A DNA stretch of 5,834 bases from a bacterium. Its GTDB lineage: Bacteria; Babelota; Babeliae; Babelales; Chromulinivoraceae. Below are positions 1-4,752 of this stretch, piece by piece (position 1 is the first letter of the stretch; every line of letters begins with the position of its first letter). The notes under the pieces were generated by a model. The model saw nothing but the letters and a program-made list of their open reading frames with translations, was not told the DNA's origin and searched no databases. The position numbers and the translations under genes are program-made. The DNA lies in assembly GCA_947377595.1 (NCBI GenBank), contig CANCGK010000059.1, positions 1-5,834 on the forward strand, given 5' to 3'.

Positions 1-89
1 TTTCGTAGAAAATGTAGGGCAAAAAACTATAGCTGAGTAGTTACCGATTAACCTGAGTGAAAAAATTTAAAAAGGAAATGCATCTCAAA

Positions 90-111
90 AAATGCTCATG
101 ATTAAGCATTT
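90..111 (-). terminator. weak terminator-like hairpin downstream of the ankyrin ORF
   Basis: Read on the minus strand, AAATGCT and AGCATTT form a 7-bp stem around an 8-nt loop. The 3' arm runs into a tract of six T, three of them inside the stem. It lies about 70 bp after the stop of the ankyrin ORF, so it could end the minus-strand transcript from 1200. The stem is AT-rich and would be weak. The rest of 1-178 shows no convincing gene on either strand, only very short open frames without a family match. Confidence 0.3.
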
Positions 112-178
112 CTCATTAAACTAGTTACAGAAATCTAAGAAGCCAAGAGAATTAATTAAATAAAACAGAAAATATGAT

Positions 179-499
179 TTACGCATATAATTGTTGTAAA
201 TAAGATCGTATCATATCAGTTACACCTTGATCTAATACAGATCCGCAATCAGAAGCTCTGAAAGCTTTCATTTGTATTTCAGTTATCTTATTTTCTAACA
301 TAGTTTGATCTGAACATAGATCTAAAATTGTTTGATCTGATGTATTTTGTTCATTGACATCTGCATCAGCAGTAAGAAGCATTTCTATAATTCTTGCATC
401 GCCACGTTGAGCAGCTTTCATCAAAGCTGTATTGCCGTCTGTATTTTGTTCATTGTATACGGTGGAATTTGTCAGGTTTTGGTATGTCCTGATGTGCAA
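179..499 (-). CDS. short ankyrin-repeat protein, probably an N-terminally truncated remnant
   Basis: The frame encodes 106 residues. Residues 21-53 form one canonical ankyrin repeat, with DGNTALMKAA, then IIEMLL, then ADVNEQNT. A second repeat begins at residue 54 but breaks off after about 9 residues (SDQTILDLC). It is followed by a near-copy of the same stretch (SDQTMLENK) and then a helical tail. Ankyrin repeats are protein-protein interaction modules and are common in secreted effectors of intracellular bacteria; no partner can be named here. The first possible start in frame is TTG, directly preceded by an in-frame TGA and lacking a clear ribosome binding site. Better-looking ATGs at 507 and 501 lie in another frame, which stops after about 18 codons. 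Residues 1-15 do not look like ankyrin. One repeat alone is unlikely to fold, so this is probably the 3' remnant of a longer gene broken by a frameshift or deletion. It follows the 514-1200 gene in the same direction, 14 bp after its stop. Confidence 0.6.
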   Translation of the reverse strand: MHIRTYQNLTNSTVYNEQNTDGNTALMKAAQRGDARIIEMLLTADADVNEQNTSDQTILDLCSDQTMLENKITEIQMKAFRASDCGSVLDQGVTDMIRSYLQQLYA

Positions 500-513
500 T
501 CATTTGCATTCTG

Positions 514-1200
514 TTATTTTACAAAATCAGATATTTGAATGTGGTTCATTTCGTCTTGAATAACAAGCACCCTATAGAACTGTTTTTCATTGTGCAACCT
601 TTTATAAGTTATTGCAGTAACTGGGATTTCTTTTTGATCATCATGATTTTGTTGAGCGAGGTAAGCGTTTATAAAATCGTGTTGCGTTGCTCTAGTATCA
701 AGTGTTGTTTTTTCTATTGTGATAGTATTTAAAATGCTTTGAGCTCTATCTTCGACTTCATTTTTTAATGCATAATCTAATAAATGTCCTAGCCCATGCA
801 GTGTTATTAATGTGATAAAAAGAGCTTGTGATAATGTTTTATACTCTGTATGAAATAATAGTGTTGGTGGTACAAGTAGTTGAAGATTATCGAATGTTAG
901 ATACGATGGATTTTTAGTTTTCCATTTTTCGATTGTTATGATGATACGGTCATCTGTGGTAGATACTTTTATAGTTGATCGAACCAAACCAGTATTGTAG
1001 TAATTTTCCTGTTTCTTTTCCCAGAGTGTAACAGGGAAACGTAAGGAAGCATTGTTGTCTTTTGGTTTTTCTATCTTTGATACAGTATAATGGTATGTCT
1101 CTGTTTCGTAGGGTAAAAAATAATCATTCGATTTCTCGTCTGTACTTGCAACTGATGTTGCTATTGATAGTACTATACATAATAAAATTTTTTTGATCAT
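514..1200 (-). CDS. exported protein of unknown family, 228 aa
   Basis: I do not recognise a family. The start is well supported: ATG with AGGAG (1210-1214) nine bases upstream. Residues 1-18 are a typical Sec signal peptide, with lysines at 3-4, a hydrophobic core, and a likely cleavage after SVA at residue 18, so the product should leave the cytoplasm. Residues 35-100 alternate polar and hydrophobic residues and are rich in Y, T and I, suggesting beta structure. Residues 105-145 are hydrophobic and contain HGLGH at 135-139, followed by NEVEDRA at 147-153. This recalls the HExxH plus downstream Glu layout of zinc peptidases, but the catalytic Glu is Gly, so activity is not predicted. The C-terminal third is mixed and charged. 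The ankyrin ORF follows in the same orientation and may share the transcript. A candidate promoter lies at 1280-1307. Confidence 0.8.
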   Translation of the reverse strand: MIKKILLCIVLSIATSVASTDEKSNDYFLPYETETYHYTVSKIEKPKDNNASLRFPVTLWEKKQENYYNTGLVRSTIKVSTTDDRIIITIEKWKTKNPSYLTFDNLQLLVPPTLLFHTEYKTLSQALFITLITLHGLGHLLDYALKNEVEDRAQSILNTITIEKTTLDTRATQHDFINAYLAQQNHDDQKEIPVTAITYKRLHNEKQFYRVLVIQDEMNHIQISDFVK

Positions 1201-1279
1201 GTTTGCACACTCCTATTTGATATTTATATTGGTTTTATATGTTATAAGAATATCAGATAGTAGTGTCTAATATCAATGG

Positions 1280-1307
1280 ATTATAAAAAATATAAAACTT
1301 ATGACAG
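1280..1307 (-). promoter_or_regulatory. candidate sigma-70-type promoter for the 514-1200 gene
   Basis: On the minus strand, CTGTCA (1302-1307) and a perfect TATAAT (1280-1285) are separated by 16 bp. This predicts a transcript start near 1273 and a leader of about 70 nt before the ATG at 1200. Other AT-rich -10-like sites lie closer to the gene, so this assignment is tentative. Confidence 0.4.
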
Positions 1308-1472
1308 ATTTAATGCTTGAAAGCGATTGCGATGATTTTGGGATAAATTTAAGAAAAAGAATGGCTGGATAGTGAGCTAAAACTATATGAGTCGTCGTTT
1401 TCTAAATTCTTTACCAGAGCCAGTTTTTAAGAATTATTTAAATTGCGCTCTATGAGCTTTGGCGGACAGATT

Positions 1473-1512
1473 ACGCTTGAGGTATTAAAATTAATTTTAA
1501 TACCTCAAGCGT
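1473..1512. repeat. perfect 40-bp palindrome with no spacer
   Basis: The left arm ACGCTTGAGGTATTAAAATT (1473-1492) is followed directly by its exact reverse complement (1493-1512), with TTAA at the centre. All 20 base pairs match, and the symmetry ends at 1472/1513. It is not followed by a T tract on either strand, so it is not an ordinary terminator. It may be two terminal repeats left head to head after a mobile element was lost, or a protein-binding or cruciform site. Its left arm starts about 60 bp from the IS30-type remnant. Confidence 0.9.
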
Positions 1513-1538
1513 GGTACTTAGAACTTGATTTTACCTTG

Positions 1539-1972
1539 CATTCATTTTCAAAGTACTTTACCTATAGGAACAAACAAAACTTTTGAGTTTTTATACTCGG
1601 CCCATTCAAGCTTGAAAAGCGACACTCGATAGATTAATTTTTGTGTTATAAACCACCTCAAAAGGGGTTAAATAATTCAATGATTTTCTTGGCCTGAAAT
1701 TGAGTAAATCTTCAACTCTTTGAACCATGTCCTTAGAAGGTTTACTAAAATCCATTCCTTATTAATTGCTGAATGATAAAAATTTAATTTTCGCGCAATC
1801 GCTCTCTCCGACATTCCAATTGATTTTAATGCAAAAATCTGGGATCATATATTTAAATCCATGTGTTTAAAGCCTTTTGGCATGATAATTCTCCTTGTTT
1901 GTTATTTGAAGATTATCATAACACGTGGATTTTTCTATTTTTAAAAACCAAAAACAACCTAAAATAGTGTGC
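1539..1972 (-). mobile_element. IS30-family insertion sequence remnant, internally deleted
   Basis: The element is defined by the broken transposase at 1606-1883. The outer ends are tentative. GCATTCATTTT (1539-1549) and, on the opposite strand, GCACACTATTTT (1972-1961) are similar and inverted, and could be degenerate terminal repeats. The whole element would be about 430 bp against roughly 1.0-1.2 kb for a complete IS30-type element. It cannot encode its own transposition. The exact ends and any target duplication are not resolved by eye. Confidence 0.4.
1606..1883 (-). pseudogene. IS30-family transposase pseudogene (N- and C-terminal ends joined, core deleted)
   Basis: IS30 transposases are DDE enzymes that cut and rejoin IS ends. 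The ATG at 1883 has AAGGAG (1891-1896) seven bases upstream. The first 43 codons read as the IS30 helix-turn-helix region, with IFALKSIGMSERAIARKL followed by HSAINKE. They are interrupted by an in-frame TGA at codon 13 (1845-1847). Near 1756 the reading jumps to another frame, which from 1755 to the TGA at 1606 encodes a typical IS30 C-terminus: DFSKPSKDMVQRVEDLLNF, then RPRKSLNYLTPFEVV, then SSVAFQA and stop. Family members are about 310-350 residues, so some 220-250 residues including the DDE core are missing. The nonsense codon, the deletion and the frame change each inactivate the gene. Confidence 0.85.
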
Positions 1973-1993
1973 TTGTTTTAAAACCTTTTTTGG

Positions 1994-2200
1994 TTAGGCA
2001 AAGTGTCGCGTTTCACTATTGAATTGGCGCCATTCAAATCCTCTTGCGGCTTCTTTAAAAACTTTATAATGAAAACCACTGTGTCCAGCCATATCTTTAG
2101 ACCACCAAAGTCCTGTGAGTGGATCGCGATACATCGTTCCAAATTTAAGTGAACGAGCTTTTTTGTCAGCACGCTTTTTTAATTGAAAATAGGTAAACCA
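1994..2200 (-). pseudogene. fragment resembling a polymorphic-toxin C-terminal domain
   Basis: The minus frame from 2200 to the TAA at 1994 encodes 68 residues without a proper start. Its core reads KKRADKKARSLKF, then YRDPLTGLWWSKDMAGH, then YKVFKEAARGFEW. From memory this recalls the C-terminal toxin domains of bacterial polymorphic toxins (Ntox21-like, often annotated 'toxin C-terminal domain'), where a DP-TGLWWS-D-AGHGGS-KVF pattern precedes GLEW. The part expected after GLEW is lost: the frame continues as unrelated sequence and stops. Upstream in the same frame are two TAG codons (2210-2212 and 2201-2203). Before them the frame is open again to at least 2278 (EKIIAQYRLLLNPE), which may belong to the same former gene. 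No immunity gene is visible. The family assignment needs a profile search. The decayed state is clear. Confidence 0.45.
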
Positions 2201-2264
2201 CTAGTTTGACTAGTAAGACTTACAAGGTTTGACCTCAGGATTAAGTAAAAGACGATATTGTGCT

Positions 2265-2311
2265 ATGATTTTTTCAAGCTAGACAGCAAGTCAAAGCATG
2301 AAAGAAATCAT
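2265..2311 (+). repeat. inverted repeat in front of the IS200-type tnpA remnant
   Basis: ATGATTTTTTC (2265-2275) pairs with GAAAGAAATCAT (2300-2311) apart from one unpaired base, around a 24-nt loop. The right arm ends just before the ATG at 2313. IS200/IS605 elements carry imperfect hairpins at their left ends, used for single-strand recognition and to limit transposase translation. This could be such a left end, but the link rests on position only. Confidence 0.4.
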
Positions 2312-2485
2312 AATGTCAATATCGTCATATGAAAGTTTAAGCCATTCAAAGTGGGACTGCAAGTATCATATCGTATTCATACCGAAATTTAGAAAAAACA
2401 GTTGTATGCAAAAATACGAGAATATTTAAAAAAGACATTTCATGAATTAGCATCACAATGAGATTGTAAAATTATTGCAAGAAGT
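2298..2485 (+). pseudogene. tnpA: IS200/IS605-family transposase (TnpA) N-terminal pseudogene
   Basis: TnpA of this family is a small HUH-tyrosine (Y1) transposase that moves single-stranded DNA, usually about 130-155 residues. The ATG at 2313 (or 2298, in frame) opens a typical N-terminus: YESLSHSKWDCKYHIVFIPK, then FRK. At a run of six A (2393-2398) one base is missing. The original frame then ends at a TAA, while the next frame continues the family sequence: QLYAKIREYLKKTFHELASQ. A TGA at 2459-2461 follows, probably replacing an Arg codon, then DCKII, after which similarity ends near 2480. The HUH motif (usually HVH) and the catalytic tyrosine are absent, so the copy is dead. It has lost its 3' half at the hairpin repeat beside the tRNA. 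No TnpB gene is present. Confidence 0.85.
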
Positions 2486-2487
2486 GT

Positions 2488-2530
2488 GGTACGCCAAGCG
2501 TAGCCCCTTGTAGGCGAAGCTTGGTGTGCC
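2488..2530. repeat. hairpin repeat overlapping the tRNA-Arg 3' end
   Basis: GGTACGCCAAGC (2488-2499) and GCTTGGTGTGCC (2519-2530) are inverted copies with 10 of 12 Watson-Crick pairs; the other two can be G-U pairs in RNA. A short GCC/GGC inner stem (2503-2505 with 2513-2515) lies inside. The right arm contains the encoded CCA and part of the acceptor stem of the tRNA, so the tRNA 3' end is itself one arm. There is no T tract to make it a standard terminator. It resembles the small palindromic repeats dispersed in some genomes, or an inverted duplication of the tRNA end. Confidence 0.65.
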
Positions 2531-2598
2531 CGGTAGGGCTCGAACCTACGACCTACGGATTAGAAATCCGTTGCTCTATCCAACTGAGCTACGAGCAC
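2522..2598 (-). tRNA. tRNA-Arg, anticodon TCT
   Basis: On the minus strand the full cloverleaf can be read. The acceptor stem is GTGCTCG with CGGGCAC, and the D arm is GCTC-AGTTGGATA-GAGC. The anticodon arm is ACGGA-TTTCTAA-TCCGT, giving anticodon TCT, which reads AGA and AGG codons. The T arm has GGTTCGAGC in its usual place. The discriminator base is A (2525) and the CCA end is encoded (2522-2524). A strong promoter lies just upstream (2611-2639). AGA is a common Arg codon in AT-rich genomes, so this tRNA should be important. Its 3' end coincides with a hairpin repeat and the edge of the decayed region. Confidence 0.97.
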
Positions 2599-2610
2599 AA
2601 CATGTAATAA

Positions 2611-2639
2611 AGTATATAACATTGATCATTTTTGTACAA
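2611..2639 (-). promoter_or_regulatory. promoter of tRNA-Arg
   Basis: On the minus strand, TTGTAC (2634-2639) and TATACT (2611-2616) are spaced by 17 bp. The predicted start near 2604 leaves a leader of about 6 nt before the tRNA, a normal arrangement for a single tRNA gene. Confidence 0.65.
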
Positions 2640-2689
2640 GAGTTTTTGTTGAAATTATGATTTATACCAGCTGTCTTTCAAGTTTTTCA

Positions 2690-2717
2690 TTGCAACTAGT
2701 CTTTTGTTGTGTATACT
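2690..2717 (+). promoter_or_regulatory. promoter of the membrane metallopeptidase gene
   Basis: TTGCAA (2690-2695) and TATACT (2712-2717) are spaced by 16 bp. The predicted start near 2724 lies 36 nt before the ATG at 2760. This promoter covers the upstream in-frame GTG at 2709, which would therefore not be in the mRNA; this supports the ATG as the true start. It is divergent from the tRNA promoter. Confidence 0.55.
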
Positions 2718-2759
2718 TTGGCCAATATTGTTTTACAAAATTATAAAAAGGTATTGATC

Positions 2760-3662
2760 ATGTTGCGACAACAAATAAGTGGTATTTTTAATATATCGAT
2801 GCCTTTGATTATTGTGTATTTATTATTTCCAGATTTTTTATTACATACCACAGGTCAAATCATATGCTCGTTTGCTGTAGGAGTGTATCTGTTTTTGCTC
2901 AGTTATAAACAAATTAAGCAGATGACAAAGATCTTGCAATTTAGTCCAACAGGTGAGCATAAACAGCATTTTCAAGATCTTATAAAGTCTTGTAATCTTG
3001 AGCAAAAATCTGTTGAGTTAAGATACGCATACACCAATGAATCGATAGCAATGACAGCAGGTTCAACCGTTATTATTGACCCAATTTTATGGCATGGTGT
3101 TGCAGATGATGTGCAAGCTATGCATGTAGGAGCTATTTTTAAAGAACATATTGAACCTCGTCTAACAGATGCGCAAAAAGAAAGATTAGCATCTATCTAT
3201 AAATTGCTGACTCCGGCTGTACAAAATTTTCTTTTTCGTCATGAACTTGGACATGTCGTGCATCATTTTTCATTAAAAAAATTACTGATTATTTTTGCCA
3301 TAGGTTTTGTTATAACCTACATTGGCATTCAAGCAGCTTTATATGCATTGCCTGTGCATGGATTGATAGCAATTATTTTTGGCATGATGGTTGCGGGATC
3401 TTTGGATTTATTTTTGACGCATGTATCCAATCTTGTATTTAAATTACAAGCAGAAAAAGGAGCGGATCGATTTGCAGTGCGATATAGTTTGCATGAAGAA
3501 GTTGTTGCTGCTGCAAATTTTTTTGTACAACATCAACTTTTTTTACATCATCAAAAAAATATCGATGCAACGATATCAAAGGTTCCATCAATATTTCAAG
3601 GTTATCAACATGGGGTTAATCGTTCAGCCTATCTCTTAAAAATATTGTCAGAAAAAAAATAA
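2760..3662 (+). CDS. HtpX/M48-like integral membrane zinc metallopeptidase
   Basis: The ATG at 2760 with AAAAAGG eight bases upstream gives 300 residues. A longer GTG start at 2709 lies inside the promoter and is less likely. HELGH at residues 161-165 is the HExxH zinc site with its catalytic Glu. EKGAD at 232-236 matches the M48-type downstream motif, in which E232 is the third zinc ligand and D236 is conserved. Hydrophobic segments lie at about 11-29, 32-49, 174-197 and 201-220. This is two before the active site and two between HExxH and the third ligand, the layout of HtpX and length-compatible with it (about 280-300 residues). HtpX-type enzymes degrade misfolded membrane proteins, with the active site facing the cytoplasm. 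Overall sequence is divergent, so I call an HtpX-like M48 member rather than htpX itself. The gene ends 7 bp from a convergent gene. Confidence 0.85.
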   Translation: MLRQQISGIFNISMPLIIVYLLFPDFLLHTTGQIICSFAVGVYLFLLSYKQIKQMTKILQFSPTGEHKQHFQDLIKSCNLEQKSVELRYAYTNESIAMTAGSTVIIDPILWHGVADDVQAMHVGAIFKEHIEPRLTDAQKERLASIYKLLTPAVQNFLFRHELGHVVHHFSLKKLLIIFAIGFVITYIGIQAALYALPVHGLIAIIFGMMVAGSLDLFLTHVSNLVFKLQAEKGADRFAVRYSLHEEVVAAANFFVQHQLFLHHQKNIDATISKVPSIFQGYQHGVNRSAYLLKILSEKK

Positions 3663-3669
3663 TGAGTTG

Positions 3670-4077
3670 TTAGTTGGGAAATTGTAAATGTTTTCTGCGA
3701 ATCGTACAGAGTTCTTTGATTTGTTGATCAACATAATTACTGAGCTCTGTAAATTTTTTATTAATTGCACGGACATCAAGACTGGTTGCTATTGTTTTAT
3801 TTTTTAATTGCTCCATGTCATGGTATAAAGCATAGGCTGCGGTTGGATCGTGTTGAGCAAGTTCGTCTGCAGCATCAATGCTTTCTTGTAAGATTTCATT
3901 AGTTTCTTGTTTTAATTGCGCGTCAATATTCGTATATTTTACTATGTTAGCTTGTAGCTTTTGTTTTATTTGATCAAGCTGTAGCCATCCTTTGATTCTG
4001 TCAGGAGATGTTTTTGATTGAACATTCAAGGTGTTTATGCAACTGATGACGAATAATAAGATCGTATATTTTTTCAT
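3670..4077 (-). CDS. small exported helical protein, possible lipoprotein
   Basis: The product has 135 residues and no family that I recognise. The ATG at 4077 has AGGG (4084-4087) six bases upstream. The N-terminus MKKYTILLFVISCINTLNVQS is a signal sequence. Cleavage could follow VQS near residue 21. Alternatively, VISC at residues 10-13 fits a lipobox, with Cys13 as the lipidated residue, although the preceding segment would be short. The mature part is rich in K, Q, E, D and L and poor in Gly and Pro. It looks almost wholly alpha-helical, probably coiled coil, in stretches around 30-72 and 85-125. A structural or adaptor role in the envelope is possible but not shown. The gene is transcribed towards the peptidase and away from the 4274 gene. 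Its promoter is probably at 4146-4175. Confidence 0.8.
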   Translation of the reverse strand: MKKYTILLFVISCINTLNVQSKTSPDRIKGWLQLDQIKQKLQANIVKYTNIDAQLKQETNEILQESIDAADELAQHDPTAAYALYHDMEQLKNKTIATSLDVRAINKKFTELSNYVDQQIKELCTIRRKHLQFPN

Positions 4078-4145
4078 AACTCGCCCTTTGTTTTTTAGTT
4101 TGCAATCATCTGCTTATTTATTCAATTTGTATTTCATTTGTTTTA

Positions 4146-4175
4146 AATGTAGTAAAAATGCTTTATCATAGTCAA
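4146..4175 (-). promoter_or_regulatory. promoter of the 3670-4077 gene
   Basis: On the minus strand, TTGACT (4170-4175) and TACATT (4146-4151) are spaced by 18 bp. The -35 is near consensus and the -10 is moderate. It predicts a leader of about 60 nt. It faces away from the plus-strand promoter at 4200-4229, with 24 bp between the two. Confidence 0.45.
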
Positions 4176-4199
4176 TAAATTTGCTAATTGATAAAAATC

Positions 4200-4229
4200 T
4201 TGAAATCTATGTTTCGTTTTGTATATGAT
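4200..4229 (+). promoter_or_regulatory. promoter of the 4274-4678 gene
   Basis: TTGAAA (4200-4205) and TATGAT (4224-4229) are spaced by 18 bp, so transcription would start near 4236. The in-frame TTG at 4232 would lie outside the transcript, which supports the start at 4274. Confidence 0.5.
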
Positions 4230-4273
4230 GATTGCAAGGTAGTATTGAATTAATGTTTAACACAAGGGGGAGC

Positions 4274-4678
4274 ATGAAAAAAAATATATTAAGTACATGT
4301 ATAGTTGTATCTACATTATTGTATAGCACGGTACAGTTTGGAAGTGATGTGAAAAAATTGATCAAGTCAGTTCAATTCGCAGAAAAATTAGAAGAAGATT
4401 GTTTTGATAAGATCGGAGTTCCTTTTTGGTCAGTAAAAGATTGCAGTCGAAAAGAGAGAGAGTTATTAGAGAAAAAAGATCATGATCAAAAGGCTTTTGC
4501 TTTGCATGTGCAAGATGATCTAGATGAAGATATTATGAACGTTATGCATACATCAAAAAAAGTTTCTTTTCAACAAGCAAGGCTAGATCGTTCAGCTCGA
4601 TATTCTTTTTATGTTTCTTCTCAAGACAATGCTGCTGATTTAGGTGAACTTGAAGTTATAGAAAATGATGAGAATTAG
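4274..4678 (+). CDS. small exported acidic protein of unknown family
   Basis: The ATG at 4274 follows the purine-rich AAGGGGGAG (4264-4272) and gives 134 residues. A longer in-frame TTG start at 4232 lies upstream of the predicted transcript start and would put 14 residues before the signal peptide. Residues 1 to about 22 form the signal: MKKN, a hydrophobic core (ILSTCIVVSTLLYSTV), then a polar region with cleavage probably near QFGS. The mature part has a charged helical stretch (about 24-40) and two cysteines at about residues 43 and 57 flanking GVPFWSVKD, which could form a disulfide in the periplasm. A lysine/glutamate-rich middle and a strongly acidic C-terminus (ELEVIENDEN) follow. I recognise no domain. 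Being separately promoted, it does not form an operon with the divergent gene. The next gene downstream starts 74 bp later. Confidence 0.78.
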   Translation: MKKNILSTCIVVSTLLYSTVQFGSDVKKLIKSVQFAEKLEEDCFDKIGVPFWSVKDCSRKERELLEKKDHDQKAFALHVQDDLDEDIMNVMHTSKKVSFQQARLDRSARYSFYVSSQDNAADLGELEVIENDEN

Positions 4679-4698
4679 TAATTTTTTTCATTTGAGCA

Positions 4699-4707
4699 TG
4701 ATATACT
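4699..4707 (+). promoter_or_regulatory. extended -10 promoter candidate for alanine racemase
   Basis: TGATATACT fits the TG-N-TATAAT extended -10 pattern, which needs little from the -35 region; no good -35 is seen. It predicts a leader of about 40 nt before the GTG at 4753. Readthrough from the upstream gene is also possible, because I see no convincing terminator after 4678, only a run of seven T (4682-4688) without a clear stem. Confidence 0.4.
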
Positions 4708-4752
4708 TTTAAAACTACAAAGTCGTTAGATATAAATGTTCAAGGTATATTC

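Larger units (their letters stand above)
1201..2520. other. accessory graveyard without an intact gene
   Basis: This stretch of about 1.3 kb lies between the exported-protein gene and tRNA-Arg and has no intact coding sequence. It holds a perfect 40-bp palindrome, an internally deleted IS30-type remnant, a toxin-domain-like fragment and a broken IS200-type transposase, each listed separately. From about 1310 to 1470 I see only short open frames: 23 codons from the ATG at 1301 and 22 codons from the ATG at 1388. None has a recognisable family or ribosome binding site. The pattern is that of repeated insertion and decay next to a tRNA. Confidence 0.75.

Noticed and set aside
347..538. 63-aa plus-strand open frame, and a similar one at 535-732
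   Set aside because: Both are antisense to the ankyrin ORF and the exported-protein gene. Their cysteine- and phenylalanine-rich composition is typical of shadow frames.
1473..1512. Palindrome as a Rho-independent terminator
   Set aside because: No T tract follows on either strand and the loop-proximal stem is A/T only.
1388..1590. Short plus-strand frames around 1451-1583, crossing the palindrome, without clear stops for about 43 codons
   Set aside because: They have no ribosome binding site and no recognised family, and the palindrome and an IS end interrupt the region. They are too weak to call.
1978..2172. 64-aa minus-strand open frame
   Set aside because: It overlaps the toxin-like fragment in another frame. 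The conserved-looking residues (DPLTGLWWS, AGH) are in the 1994-2200 frame, so this one is a shadow.
2488..2530. Hairpin as a CRISPR repeat
   Set aside because: Only a single unit is seen, with no regularly spaced copies or spacers in the window.
2709..2759. GTG start giving 17 extra residues to the metallopeptidase
   Set aside because: The GTG lies on the predicted -10 element and has no ribosome binding site. The ATG at 2760 has both leader and Shine-Dalgarno.
3421..3639. 72-aa plus-strand open frame
   Set aside because: It is a shadow in another frame inside the metallopeptidase gene.
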